NCBI GenBank assembly: GCA_018824405.1
Contig: JAHJGO010000027.1
Span: 1 to 64,000, forward strand
DNA length: 64,000 bases
Direction: 5' to 3'
Source of the DNA: Gammaproteobacteria bacterium
GTDB lineage: Bacteria > Pseudomonadota > Gammaproteobacteria > Burkholderiales > Sulfuricellaceae
The notes under the pieces are model-generated. The model made no database searches. It had not been told where the DNA came from and saw only the letters and a program-made list of their open reading frames with translations. A program made the position numbers and the translations under genes. Below, piece after piece: positions 19,747 to 28,209 of this stretch (position 1 is the first letter of the stretch; every line of letters starts with the position of its first letter).

Positions 19747-21579
19747 ATGAACCACACCCTCAAACTGGGCCTGACTTCCCTGGCCCTGATCAATAGCGCT
19801 TTTGCCGAAGAACTGCCCCTTTACCAACTTGATGACATGGTGGTGACGGCCACACGCTCACTCCAGCCGATCGGAAATCTGGTGGCTGACGTATCCATCA
19901 TTCCCGCGGCGGATATCCGCGCAGCGGGTCAGTCCACCCTGGTGGAATTGCTGCAAACGCAGCCCGGCGTGGAAATCTCCAGCAACGGCGGTCCCGGCGC
20001 CTCTGCCTCCGTCTATCTGCGTGGCGCAAACGCCGGCCATACCCTGGTGCTGATTGACGGCATGCGCGTCGGCTCCGCCACCACCGGGTCCACTGCCCTG
20101 GAAAACATTCCGCTCGACCAGATCGAGCGCATCGAGATCCTGCGCGGACCGGCCAGCCACCTGTACGGCTCTGATGCCATCGGCGGAGTGATCCAGATAT
20201 TTACCCGCAACGGAAAAGGCACCCCGGCAGCAAACTTCTCCGCCGGCATCGGCAGCTTCAACACCCAGACCCTGAGCGCGGGTTACGGCGGCGAGCTCGG
20301 CGACAACCGTTTCAGCATTCAAGCAGGTCACAGGGAGTCGGACGGCATTTCCTCGTATGCCCCCGGCAATCCATCCTATAGCGGCCAGAACCAGGACAAG
20401 GACGGCCACCGCAATACCAATCTGTCGATAAAACTGGCCCGTACCCTGGCGGCAGGTCACGAGATCGGCGTGGATGGATTCGCCAGCCAGGGACGCAGCC
20501 ATTATGACGGCTATTCATCGAGCATCGATTACTATCGCGACCAGTCCCTGTCAACTTTCAATGTCTACAGCAAAAACCGGATCAACGACCACTGGCAGAG
20601 CCTGGTGCGCATCAGCACCGGTGCCGATCACTCCAGCGAGTACAGCGCCGTCAAGGATGTGATCAATACCGACCAGAACCAGTTCCTGTGGCAGAACGAC
20701 CTTGACGTCGGGCCCGGCACGGCCCTGCTCGGGGTGGAGCGTCTGGAGCAGAAGGTCAGCGGCACCTCGGCTTATAGCGTTTCATCCCGCACCATCCAGT
20801 CCTGGTTCGCCGGCTACCAGGCACAAGCCGGGCAGCATCGTTTCCAGGCGAACCTGCGCAACGACGACAATTCCCAATTCGGCAGCCACGCCACCGGCCA
20901 CTTCGGCTATGGTTACCAGCTTGCTCCCCAGTGGCGCGTTGGCGCCGGCCTGGGTAGCGCCTTCAAAGCTCCCAGCTTCAACGACCTGTACTGGCCCAAT
21001 GCTGGCAACCCGGATCTGCGCCCGGAACGCTCCCGCAACAAGGAAGCCTCGCTTCATTACGATGGCGGCATGCACCATTTCAGGGCGGTATATTTCGACA
21101 ACCAGGTCAGCGACCTGATTGCCTGGATGCCCATCGCCCCCGGCTCCTGGACATGGAAACCTGCCAACGTCAACGAGGCCAGCTTGCGCGGCATCACCCT
21201 GTCCGGCTCCACCATCCTGGGTGACTTCCGACTCGATGCCAACCTGACCCTGCAACAACCGGAGGACAGCAACACCGGCAAGACCCTGATCAACCGCGCC
21301 GAGCAGCACGGCACCGTCAAGCTCGGCCGCGAGCTGGGTGCCTGGAAGCTGGCCGGCGAATGGGTCTTTTCCGGCGACCGCTACGGCGATGCCGGGAACA
21401 CCCTAAAAATGGGCGGCTACGGACTGCTCAACGCCAGCGCCAGCTACGCCCTGAACAAGGCGTGGACGCTCCAGGCGCGGGCCAACAATCTGTTTGACCG
21501 GCAATACGAACTGGCGCGGGGCTATAACACGCCAGGGGTGAATATTTTCGTGGGCGTGCGCTACCAGCCTGCAAAGTAG
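19747..21579 (+). CDS. btuB: TonB-dependent cobalamin receptor BtuB
   Basis: A 610-residue outer-membrane receptor. It has a signal peptide (cleavage after FAEE region), a TonB box DDMVVTATR near residue 30, a plug domain with IPLDQIERIEILRGPASHLY near 115 and YGSDAIGGVIQIFT, and a beta-barrel ending NNLFDRQYELARGYNTPG and a terminal strand. The riboswitch directly upstream and the cobalamin genes downstream identify the substrate. The ATG at 19747 has GGA 7 nt before; an alternative ATG at 19735 is in frame. Confidence 0.95.
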   Translation: MNHTLKLGLTSLALINSAFAEELPLYQLDDMVVTATRSLQPIGNLVADVSIIPAADIRAAGQSTLVELLQTQPGVEISSNGGPGASASVYLRGANAGHTLVLIDGMRVGSATTGSTALENIPLDQIERIEILRGPASHLYGSDAIGGVIQIFTRNGKGTPAANFSAGIGSFNTQTLSAGYGGELGDNRFSIQAGHRESDGISSYAPGNPSYSGQNQDKDGHRNTNLSIKLARTLAAGHEIGVDGFASQGRSHYDGYSSSIDYYRDQSLSTFNVYSKNRINDHWQSLVRISTGADHSSEYSAVKDVINTDQNQFLWQNDLDVGPGTALLGVERLEQKVSGTSAYSVSSRTIQSWFAGYQAQAGQHRFQANLRNDDNSQFGSHATGHFGYGYQLAPQWRVGAGLGSAFKAPSFNDLYWPNAGNPDLRPERSRNKEASLHYDGGMHHFRAVYFDNQVSDLIAWMPIAPGSWTWKPANVNEASLRGITLSGSTILGDFRLDANLTLQQPEDSNTGKTLINRAEQHGTVKLGRELGAWKLAGEWVFSGDRYGDAGNTLKMGGYGLLNASASYALNKAWTLQARANNLFDRQYELARGYNTPGVNIFVGVRYQPAK

Positions 21580-21588
21580 CCAATATCC

Positions 21589-21620
21589 CGCCATTCCCGT
21601 TCATGGGGAGTGGCGATTTT
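21589..21620 (+). terminator. Hairpin with short T tract between btuB and btuM
   Basis: CGCCATTCCC (21589-21598) pairs with GGGAGTGGCG (21606-21615), with one G-T pair, followed by ATTTT. The T run is short, so it may be a partial terminator that lowers expression of the downstream cob genes relative to btuB. Confidence 0.45.
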
Positions 21621-21642
21621 CCGGCCTTTTATGGAGCTTGCC

Positions 21643-22218
21643 ATGTTAACCCTGACCTTCCGCCAGCAACTCGCCATCGGCTTCTGCCTTGTCCTGCTGA
21701 TGGCGCTTACACGCAGCCATCACTGGGCAAACCTGCATTTTCTTCCTGACGCCACATGGGCAGTGTTCTTTCTTGTTGGCGTCTATCTGCGGCCACTCTG
21801 GATAGCTCCTGCCCTGATGCTGGGCGCTGCATTCATCGATTTTGCCGCCATCACCTGGGGTGGAATAAGCGACTTCTGCGTTTCGCCGGCATACGGATTC
21901 CTCATCCCGGCCTATTTCGCCCTGTTCCTGGCTGGCCGCGCCTATGCCCGCCACCATCGCCTGTCCTGGTCAGCGCTGCCGTGGCTGGCTGGTTGCGCAC
22001 TGGCTGGCGCGGTGGGGGCAGAACTGTTCTCCAGCGGAGGGTTTTACTTCTTCTCCGGACAGTTCGCCGAACCCAGCCTGGGTGAATTCATCCCGCGCAT
22101 GGTGAAATATTTTCCGCACATGCTGTCGACCATGGCGAGTTACCTCGGCCTGGCTGCCGCGATTCATGTTGCCGCCGCCTTTTGGCTTGGCAATACTCGA
22201 CACGCCGCACGCCCGTGA
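21643..22218 (+). CDS. btuM: BtuM-type cobalamin transporter (ECF S-component-like membrane protein)
   Basis: A 191-residue protein with about six hydrophobic helices. It lies between btuB and cobO in a riboswitch-controlled operon. BtuM proteins, described from Thiobacillus denitrificans, are solitary relatives of ECF S-components that take up vitamin B12 and use a conserved cysteine (Cys80 there) as cobalt ligand and for decyanation. Here GGISDFCVSPAYG places a cysteine at residue 79 in a loop between helices, which fits that residue. The ATG at 21643 is chosen because GGAG lies 7 nt upstream; the upstream start at 21610 has no site. No BtuC, BtuD or BtuF gene is nearby. Confidence 0.8.
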   Translation: MLTLTFRQQLAIGFCLVLLMALTRSHHWANLHFLPDATWAVFFLVGVYLRPLWIAPALMLGAAFIDFAAITWGGISDFCVSPAYGFLIPAYFALFLAGRAYARHHRLSWSALPWLAGCALAGAVGAELFSSGGFYFFSGQFAEPSLGEFIPRMVKYFPHMLSTMASYLGLAAAIHVAAAFWLGNTRHAARP

Positions 22219-22817
22219 ACAACGACAGTGACAGCCGCCACAACGCCCGCATGGCTCGCAAGAAGGCGGTGATCGATGCGAATATCGCCCGCGCCACCCT
22301 CGAGCGCGGCTTGCTGCTGGTGCTCACCGGCAACGGCAAGGGCAAGAGCTCGTCAGCCTTCGGCATGGTTGCCCGCGCCCTGGGCCACGGCATGAAAGTG
22401 GGCGTAGCCCAGTTCATCAAGAGCCGAACAGATACTGGCGAAGAAGCTTTCTTCAGCCGCCAGCCCGGCGTGGAATGGCATGTGCTCGGCGACGGCTTTA
22501 CCTGGGACACCCAGGATCGCGAACAGGACATTGCTACCGCCCGGCGTGGCTGGCAAGTTGCAGAACGCATGCTGGCCGACCCATCCATTGATATCGTGGT
22601 GCTGGACGAACTCACCTACCTGCTGAGCTACGGCTATCTCGAGCAGGATGCCGTGCTGGATGCCATCGCCTCCCGCCCACCCATGCAGCATGTCGTCGTC
22701 ACCGGCCGCGGCGCTTCGCCGGAGCTGGTCGAACTGGCCGACACCGTGTCTGAAATCACTGATATGAAACACGCCTACCGCGCCGGGGTCAAGGCGCAAA
22801 AAGGAGTGGATCTGTGA
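22215..22817 (+). CDS. cobO: Cob(I)yrinic acid a,c-diamide adenosyltransferase (CobO/BtuR type)
   Basis: A 200-residue CobA-type ATP:corrinoid adenosyltransferase. The P-loop LTGNGKGKSSSAFGM is near residue 33, VAQFIKSRTDTGEE near 68, VVLDELTYLLSYGYL near 128 and VVVTGRGASPELVELADTVS near 155. It attaches the 5'-deoxyadenosyl group to cobalt. The GTG start at 22215 overlaps the btuM stop (GTGA), so translation is probably coupled to the importer. The next gene is separated by a short palindromic repeat. Confidence 0.95.
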   Translation: MNNDSDSRHNARMARKKAVIDANIARATLERGLLLVLTGNGKGKSSSAFGMVARALGHGMKVGVAQFIKSRTDTGEEAFFSRQPGVEWHVLGDGFTWDTQDREQDIATARRGWQVAERMLADPSIDIVVLDELTYLLSYGYLEQDAVLDAIASRPPMQHVVVTGRGASPELVELADTVSEITDMKHAYRAGVKAQKGVDL

Positions 22818-22916
22818 AAAGCTCGGCTGCTTCTTCCATATGCATCCCCCTCTCCTCACCCGCAAGGAGTGTCCCCGCCGCGAGTGGCAGCAGAGCTGCT
22901 CACACGGGCGAGACAA

Positions 22917-22940
22917 TCCTCTCCCGCCTGCGGGAGAGGA
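22917..22940. repeat. Short palindromic repeat between cobO and cobU
   Basis: TCCTCTCCCGC (22917-22927) and GCGGGAGAGGA (22930-22940) form a perfect 11-bp inverted repeat with a 2-nt loop. Upstream, a further CCCCCTCTCC run and AGCAG-AG-CTGCT palindrome make the whole 22845-22940 stretch look like an inserted extragenic element. Its right arm supplies the GGGAGAGG that serves as the cobU ribosome site. Confidence 0.65.
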
Positions 22941-22944
22941 AGCA

Positions 22945-23484
22945 ATGGACAAAGGCGCTTGTTTTGATATGAAGGAACTGATCCTCGGGGGTGCCCGTTC
23001 AGGCAAAAGCGCTCTGGCGGAGCGTCTTGCCGCCGAGAGCGGGCTTGCGGTCACCTATATCGCCACGGCGACCGCGGGGGACGAGGAAATGGCGAGGCGC
23101 ATCGCCCACCACCGGGAACGTCGTCCCGCCGGCTGGGAACTGCGGGAAGAGCCGCTGCGGCTGGCTGCCGCGCTGAAGGACGCTGCCGCACCCGACCGCT
23201 GCCTGCTGGTGGATTGCCTGACACTGTGGCTGAACAACGTGATTGCCGATGAGGCACTGTTCCTGAGGGAACGCGCCGCCTTGCTGGCAATTCTGCCCGC
23301 CCTGCCCGGCCGCGTCATCCTGGTGAGCAATGAAGTCGGCATGGGCATTGTCCCCCTGGGTGAGCTGACCCGGCGCTATTGCGACGAGGCAGGGCGCCTG
23401 AACCAGGAGCTGGCGCAAGCCTGCAACCGGGTAACACTGGTGACGGCGGGCCTGCCACTGATGTTGAAAGGAAGTCTATTATGA
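22945..23484 (+). CDS. cobU: Adenosylcobinamide kinase / adenosylcobinamide-phosphate guanylyltransferase
   Basis: A 179-residue bifunctional enzyme that phosphorylates adenosylcobinamide and then attaches GMP, in assembly of the lower loop of cobalamin. The P-loop [14 protein letters not shown] is near residue 12, the guanylylation histidine lies in [10 protein letters not shown] near 59, and DCLTLWLNN and [11 protein letters not shown] follow. The ATG at 22945 has a strong GGGAGAGG site; the ATG at 22969 (MKELILGG) is the family's usual beginning but lacks a site, so either may be used. Its stop overlaps the cobT start (ATGA). Confidence 0.92.
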   Translation: MDKGACFDMKELILGGARSGKSALAERLAAESGLAVTYIATATAGDEEMARRIAHHRERRPAGWELREEPLRLAAALKDAAAPDRCLLVDCLTLWLNNVIADEALFLRERAALLAILPALPGRVILVSNEVGMGIVPLGELTRRYCDEAGRLNQELAQACNRVTLVTAGLPLMLKGSLL

Positions 23485-24554
23485 GTTTCAAGCCCTCGGC
23501 CATATCACCCTGGGACAAGTGGCTGGAAATGCCGGCAGCGCCTTTCAACATGGCTGAACTGAAGGCGGCGCGAGCGCGCCAGATGCAGCTCACCAAACCG
23601 CCCGGCTCATTGGGCGATCTCGAAGGGATCGCCATCCGCCTCGCCGCGATGCAGGGCACCCAGCAGCCCGAGCTTGCGCGGGCGCGCATCGTGGTGTTTG
23701 CCGCCGATCACGGCATCGCCGCCGAGGGCGTGTCGGCCTTCCCCCAGGAAGTGACCGGACAGATGATCCTCAATTTTGCCCGCGGTGGGGCAGCGATCAG
23801 CGTGCTGGCGCGCAGCCTGGGCGCGACGCTTGAAGTGGTGGACGTGGGTAGCGTCGCAAACAGTGGCGCCATGGCTGGCGTGGTGGTGCAAAAGGCGGCC
23901 AGCGGTACGGCCAATTTCCGCCATGGCCCGGCGATGACCGAGAAGCAACTGGCAGCAGCATTGCAGGCCGGTCGAGACGCGGCGGAGCGGGCACTGAGAG
24001 ACGATGCGCAACTTTTCATCGGCGGCGAGATGGGCATCGCCAACACCACGGCAGCCACCGCCCTGGCCTGCGCCCTGCTGGGGCGCGCCGCCAGCGAAAT
24101 TGCAGGGCCGGGCACCGGGCTGGATGTGGCCGGTGTAGCGCGCAAGGCAAGAATCATCGATGAAGCGCTGGAGCTGCACCGCGCAGCGATCACCTCTCCG
24201 CTGGAGGCGCTTCGCCACGTCGGTGGTTTCGAGATTGCGGCACTGGCCGGCGCCTACATTGCCTGCGCCCAGATGGGTCTGCCCGTGCTGGTGGACGGCT
24301 TCATCGCCAGTGCGGCGGCCCTGGTAGCGATGCAAATCCGGCCGGATGCGCCGAACTGGTGGTTCTACGGCCATGCCTCGGCTGAACCTGGTCATGTTCA
24401 CCTGATGCAGGCGCTGGACGCCCGGCCGCTGCTGACCCTGGGGCTGCGCCTGGGCGAGGGCAGCGGCGCTGCGGTGGCGCTGCCGGTTCTGCGCCTTGCC
24501 GCCGCACTGCATGGACAGATGGCCACTTTCGGCGACGCCGGAGTGTCGCAATGA
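23481..24554 (+). CDS. cobT: Nicotinate-nucleotide--dimethylbenzimidazole phosphoribosyltransferase
   Basis: A 357-residue enzyme that makes alpha-ribazole phosphate from dimethylbenzimidazole and NaMN. Visible are [13 protein letters not shown] near residue 34, [20 protein letters not shown] near 74, [10 protein letters not shown] near 180, and the catalytic glutamate in [11 protein letters not shown] near 328. The ATG at 23481 overlaps the cobU stop by 4 nt and has AAGGAAG in front. A longer in-frame ORF upstream lies inside cobU and is not real. Confidence 0.96.
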   Translation: MSFKPSAISPWDKWLEMPAAPFNMAELKAARARQMQLTKPPGSLGDLEGIAIRLAAMQGTQQPELARARIVVFAADHGIAAEGVSAFPQEVTGQMILNFARGGAAISVLARSLGATLEVVDVGSVANSGAMAGVVVQKAASGTANFRHGPAMTEKQLAAALQAGRDAAERALRDDAQLFIGGEMGIANTTAATALACALLGRAASEIAGPGTGLDVAGVARKARIIDEALELHRAAITSPLEALRHVGGFEIAALAGAYIACAQMGLPVLVDGFIASAAALVAMQIRPDAPNWWFYGHASAEPGHVHLMQALDARPLLTLGLRLGEGSGAAVALPVLRLAAALHGQMATFGDAGVSQ

Positions 24555-25165
24555 ACGAATCATCGATTACGACCGTTGACCTGCTCCGTCACGGCGAGCC
24601 GGAGGGAGGAATCCGCTTCCGTGGCCACACCGATGACCCGCTGAGCAAAACGGGCTGGGCACAGATGCGCGCGGCCTGTCCGGACAGTAATTCGTGGCAA
24701 ATCGTGGTCAGCTCCCCCCTCCTGCGCTGCGCCGGATTTGCCGCCGAGCTTGCCGCAAACACGGGCATTCCAATGGAAACCGATGTCCACCTCAGAGAGA
24801 TTGGCTTCGGCGCGTGGGAAGGGCGCACACCAGAGGAACTGATGCAGGACGATCCCGGCTGCCTCGACCGGCTCTGGCGCGACCCGGCCAGCTTCACGCC
24901 ACCCGGCGGGGAGGGCTTGGCAGCCTTTGCCGCGAGGGTTACGGCGGGCTGGAACGACCTGCTGCTGCGCCATGCAGGCAAGCACTTCCTGGTCGTGGCG
25001 CACGGCGGCGTAAATCGCGTGATCCTGTGTCAGGCGCTGCAGATTCCCATCCATAACATGTTCTGCCTGGACGTACCTTTTGCCGGGCGCAGCCGTATCC
25101 GGATTCTCGGTAGCGGCGACCAGGCCCTGACGCAACTGCTGTTCCACGGCAATCCACAAGCATGA
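24551..25165 (+). CDS. cobC: Alpha-ribazole-phosphate phosphatase (histidine phosphatase family)
   Basis: A 204-residue branch-1 histidine phosphatase. The phospho-acceptor motif [10 protein letters not shown] is near residue 12 and the second catalytic histidine lies in [12 protein letters not shown] near 151. The position between cobT and cobS assigns it to removal of the phosphate from alpha-ribazole phosphate or cobalamin phosphate. It overlaps both neighbours by 4 nt (ATGA). Confidence 0.9.
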   Translation: MNESSITTVDLLRHGEPEGGIRFRGHTDDPLSKTGWAQMRAACPDSNSWQIVVSSPLLRCAGFAAELAANTGIPMETDVHLREIGFGAWEGRTPEELMQDDPGCLDRLWRDPASFTPPGGEGLAAFAARVTAGWNDLLLRHAGKHFLVVAHGGVNRVILCQALQIPIHNMFCLDVPFAGRSRIRILGSGDQALTQLLFHGNPQA

Positions 25166-25896
25166 AAGTCTTTCTGCTGGCCTTGCAGTTTCTCACCTGC
25201 CTGCCCGTTTCCCTGAAAGCTGCGCCGGGCCCGGTGGACTGGGGCCGGTCGGTGCTTGCCTACCCGCTGATCGGGCTCCTGATCGGCGGGTTACTGGCAG
25301 GCCTGCAATTTCTTGTCGGACATGCAGACCCACTGCTCCAGGCGGCCTTGCTGACCGCGGCCTGGGCGCTTGTCACTGGCGGGCTGCACCTGGATGGGCT
25401 GGCTGATAGCGCCGACGCCTGGGTGGGCGGCCACGGCGACCGGGAACGCACCCTGGCAATCATGAAAGACCCGCGTAGCGGCCCGGCAGCCGTCACCACG
25501 GTAATGCTTGTGTTGCTGCTGAAATTTGCTGCACTGGTGGCTTTGCTGAAGACGGAGGCATGGCCTGCACTGGCTCTTGCCCCGGTACTGGGCCGGTCGG
25601 TGCTGCTTGCGCTGCTTCTGACCACGCCTTATGTCCGGCCAGGCGGCATGGGCTCCGCGCTGGCGGCCCATCTGCCACGGAAAGCCGCGATACTGACACT
25701 ATTTCTTGTGGCTACTGTCACTTTTTTTACCGATAAGCCTGGCTGGATTGCACTGGCAGCAGCACTTGTCGCCTGGCCGCTACTGCGCTGGATGATGATG
25801 CGACGCCTGGGCGGCATGACCGGCGACACGCTGGGCGCCACGGTAGAACTGAGCGAGGCGGCCATACTCGTTTCTCTGGCTCTGGGACTGCCATGA
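25162..25896 (+). CDS. cobS: Adenosylcobinamide-GDP ribazoletransferase (cobalamin synthase)
   Basis: A 244-residue inner-membrane enzyme with about six or seven helices. It joins adenosylcobinamide-GDP and alpha-ribazole. Family motifs are LQFLTCLPV at the start, [18 protein letters not shown] near residue 73 and the [11 protein letters not shown] stretch near 98. The ATG at 25162 and the stop overlap cobC and cobQ by 4 nt, so the array is translationally coupled. Confidence 0.95.
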   Translation: MKVFLLALQFLTCLPVSLKAAPGPVDWGRSVLAYPLIGLLIGGLLAGLQFLVGHADPLLQAALLTAAWALVTGGLHLDGLADSADAWVGGHGDRERTLAIMKDPRSGPAAVTTVMLVLLLKFAALVALLKTEAWPALALAPVLGRSVLLALLLTTPYVRPGGMGSALAAHLPRKAAILTLFLVATVTFFTDKPGWIALAAALVAWPLLRWMMMRRLGGMTGDTLGATVELSEAAILVSLALGLP

Positions 25897-27347
25897 GCGC
25901 GAAAACACTGATGATCCAGGGCTGCACTTCCGATGCAGGCAAAAGCGCGCTGGTTACGGGCATCTGCCGCGTGCTCCGCCGCCGCGGCCAGAGCGTTGCC
26001 CCGTTCAAGCCGCAGAACATGGCGCTGAACAGCGCGGTGACCGTGGACAATGGCGAGATCGGCCGGGCTCAGGCGGTGCAGGCACAGGCGTGCAATCTTC
26101 CGCCCCATACTGACATGAACCCCGTGCTACTCAAGCCCAATACCGATATCGGCGCCCAGGTGATTGTCCATGGCCGGTCCATAGGCAACATGGATGCCGA
26201 TACCTATCACCACTTCAAGCCACAATTGCTGGGAAAAGTGCTGTCCTCTTTCGGGCGCCTCAAGGCAAGCTACGACCACGTTGTGATCGAAGGGGCTGGC
26301 AGCCCCGCGGAGATCAACCTGCGCGAACACGAAATCGCTAACATGGGCTTTGCCGAAGCGGCGGATTGCCCGGTTGTACTGGTTGCCGACATCGACCGCG
26401 GCGGAGTCTTCGCCCATCTGGTAGGCACGCTGGAACTGCTTTCAGCCGCCGAGCAGGCGCGCGTGAAAGGTTTTGTCATCAACCGCTTTCGTGGCGACAT
26501 CAGCCTGCTCCAGCCCGGCCTGGAGTGGCTCGAAAAGCGTACCGGCAAGCCGGTGTTCGGGGTGCTCCCATATTTGCACGGCCTGCATCTGGAAGCAGAA
26601 GACGGACTCGGCAGGCTGTCATTCGGAGCCGATGCGGTCGAGCCCTTGCGAGTGATCGTGCCCTTGCTGCCAAGAATCAGCAACCACACCGATTTCGACC
26701 CGCTACGCCTGCATCCTGATGTGGCCCTGCGCTTTGTCACTGGAGGCGAACCGGTTCCCCACGCCGATCTGATCATCCTGCCGGGCAGCAAGAACGTGCG
26801 CGACGACCTCGACTGGCTGAAAAAAAATGGCTGGGAAGATGCGCTCCAGAAACATTTGCGCTACGGCGGAAAACTCATCGGCATCTGCGGCGGCTTCCAG
26901 ATGCTGGGGCGGCGCATCCATGACCCTCTGGGGCTGGAATCCGGCGCGGGCGAAAGTGCCAGCCTGGGTCTGCTGGATATGGAGACCGAGCTAAAAGAAG
27001 TGAAACAGTTGCGGCGGGCAAGCGGGAAGCTGGCGCTTGTGGATGCGGAGGTAAGCGGCTATGAAATCCACGCCGGTGTGAGTACAGGCCCTGCCCTGAA
27101 CCGGCCGGCAGCACGGCTCGAAGATAGAAACGATGGCTCCATTTCAGAGGACGGCCAGATCCTCGGCACCTACATCCATGGCCTGTTCGACCGGCGGGAG
27201 GCTTGCGCTGCACTGCTCCACTGGGCGGGGCTGGCTGCGCCATCCATACATGATTATGAAGCCCTGCGGGAAGCGGGGATAGAACGCATGGCAGATGCGG
27301 TAGAAACACATCTGGATTGGCATCGGCTGCAACAGGCTTTTACATGA
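25893..27347 (+). CDS. cobQ: Cobyric acid synthase
   Basis: A 484-residue glutamine-dependent amidotransferase that amidates four carboxyl groups of adenosylcobyrinate diamide. The N-terminal ATPase domain has [17 protein letters not shown] near residue 10 and [17 protein letters not shown] near 131. The C-terminal class I glutaminase domain has [12 protein letters not shown] near 330 with the cysteine nucleophile, and [10 protein letters not shown] near 426 with the histidine. It ends the cobalamin operon. The next step enzyme CbiB/CobD is not in the window. Confidence 0.96.
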   Translation: MSAKTLMIQGCTSDAGKSALVTGICRVLRRRGQSVAPFKPQNMALNSAVTVDNGEIGRAQAVQAQACNLPPHTDMNPVLLKPNTDIGAQVIVHGRSIGNMDADTYHHFKPQLLGKVLSSFGRLKASYDHVVIEGAGSPAEINLREHEIANMGFAEAADCPVVLVADIDRGGVFAHLVGTLELLSAAEQARVKGFVINRFRGDISLLQPGLEWLEKRTGKPVFGVLPYLHGLHLEAEDGLGRLSFGADAVEPLRVIVPLLPRISNHTDFDPLRLHPDVALRFVTGGEPVPHADLIILPGSKNVRDDLDWLKKNGWEDALQKHLRYGGKLIGICGGFQMLGRRIHDPLGLESGAGESASLGLLDMETELKEVKQLRRASGKLALVDAEVSGYEIHAGVSTGPALNRPAARLEDRNDGSISEDGQILGTYIHGLFDRREACAALLHWAGLAAPSIHDYEALREAGIERMADAVETHLDWHRLQQAFT

Positions 27348-27405
27348 TGCCTGCTTAAGCGCCTTTATAGTCTATTAAAATACTTTCAAAACGCTGCGTT
27401 AGCAG

Positions 27406-27435
27406 TTGACCTAGCAGGATTTTTCAAATTATAGT
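27406..27435 (+). promoter_or_regulatory. Sigma70 promoter of zapB-like/zapA operon
   Basis: TTGACC (27406-27411), an 18-nt spacer and TATAGT (27430-27435) form a good promoter. The expected transcription start, 6-8 nt after the -10, coincides with the ATG at 27442, which predicts a leaderless mRNA. Confidence 0.65.
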
Positions 27436-27441
27436 GTGCGC

Positions 27442-27642
27442 ATGCAAGCGGAATTGAAATCCCTCGAAGAAAAAGTCACGCAGATTGCACGCATGTGCCA
27501 GCAGTTGCGCGCCGAAAATATTCAGTTGCGTCAGCAACTGGCCTCCGCCCAGAACCAGAGCAAGCTCCTTGGCGACAAGATTCATGGGGCGCAAACCCGC
27601 CTGGAAGCACTGATGGAACAAATTCCGGAGTCCGCCGAATGA
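27442..27642 (+). CDS. ZapB-like coiled-coil protein (TIGR02449-type)
   Basis: A 66-residue protein that is almost entirely coiled coil, with heptads through LKSLEEKVTQIARMCQQLRA and ENIQLRQQLASAQNQ. It precedes zapA with a 4-nt overlap (ATGA), as is common for this small family linked to the divisome in beta- and gammaproteobacteria. A role beside ZapA at the Z ring is inferred from position. There is no ribosome site because the promoter -10 lies 6 nt before the ATG. A GTG six bases upstream is in frame but lies within the promoter. Confidence 0.75.
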   Translation: MQAELKSLEEKVTQIARMCQQLRAENIQLRQQLASAQNQSKLLGDKIHGAQTRLEALMEQIPESAE

Positions 27643-27947
27643 GCGAAATCAAGGGCCTGGACGTCGCCATCATGGGGCGCGAGTTCCGTGTTGCCTGCCC
27701 CGAGGACGAACAGGAAGCGCTGCTCCAGTCAGTAGACTATCTCGACCGGAAAATGCGCGAAATCCGCGATAGCGGCAAAGTCATCGGGGTGGAACGCATT
27801 GCCATCATGGCCGCACTGAACATCACGCACGAACTGCTGAATACCCACATCGCCGGTTCTTTTGACATCGGCGAGTTCAAGAGTAGAATGAATGCCATGC
27901 AGGCTCAGATCGAGCAGGCAATGACGGAGCAGGATGAACTTTTTTAG
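27639..27947 (+). CDS. zapA: Cell division protein ZapA
   Basis: A 102-residue FtsZ-ring associated protein. The N-terminal domain (LDVAIMGREFRVACPEDEQE followed by ALLQSVDYLDRKM) and a C-terminal helix form the ZapA dimer/tetramer fold that cross-links FtsZ filaments. The start is the ATG at 27639 overlapping the upstream stop; the much longer in-frame ORF covers the zapB-like gene in another frame and is not used. 6S RNA and the 5-FCL gene follow, the conserved proteobacterial order. Confidence 0.92.
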   Translation: MSEIKGLDVAIMGREFRVACPEDEQEALLQSVDYLDRKMREIRDSGKVIGVERIAIMAALNITHELLNTHIAGSFDIGEFKSRMNAMQAQIEQAMTEQDELF

Positions 27948-27983
27948 CAGGTTGCAAGTGAAATGTGTCTTTTGCAACCAGCT
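27946..27983. repeat. Inverted repeat at the zapA stop codon
   Basis: AGC-A-GGTTGCAA (27946-27957) mirrors TTGCAACC-A-GCT (27972-27983), an 11-bp stem with one A-A mismatch and a 14-nt loop. It lies between zapA and the 6S RNA. No T tract follows, so it is a poor terminator; it may mark a processing or binding site. Confidence 0.45.
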
Positions 27984-27993
27984 TCACCGAGTT

Positions 27994-28170
27994 GTCCCCT
28001 GCGGTGTTCGTCTAGGCTAGATATTCTTTGAACCAATATATAAAGTTAGGTTGTAGCTATTAAGAGTGCTGTTGTGCGCGTCCCTTGCGGATGTGCCTGA
28101 TGCGCTCTGGCCGCGACCCTCTTGGACCTCAGGTTCAAGATGATAGCCTGACGGCATGCGCGGGGGGCTC
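27994..28170 (+). ncRNA. ssrS: 6S RNA
   Basis: The stretch holds the 5' closing arm CCCCTGCGGTGTTCG, the beta-type AGATATTCTTTGAACC segment, and the 3' arm with GGACCTCAGGTTCAAGATGA, AGCCTGACGGCATGCGCGGG. The two ends can pair over a long imperfect stem with the central bubble that mimics an open promoter. Position between zapA and the 5-formyl-THF cyclo-ligase gene is the classical ssrS locus. 6S RNA binds the sigma70 RNA polymerase holoenzyme in stationary phase. The ends are approximate by a few bases. Confidence 0.9.
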
Positions 28171-28209
28171 TTACCGCCCCCACCTGTTGTCCATTTTCAT
28201 TCGCACAAC

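Noticed and set aside
27946-27983. Intrinsic terminator of zapA
   Set aside because: The stem is reasonable but the loop is 14 nt and no T tract follows, so it was kept only as an inverted repeat.
28156-28209. ATG at 28156 as the start of the 5-FCL gene
   Set aside because: It lies inside the 3' arm of 6S RNA and adds a non-conserved glycine/proline-rich leader.
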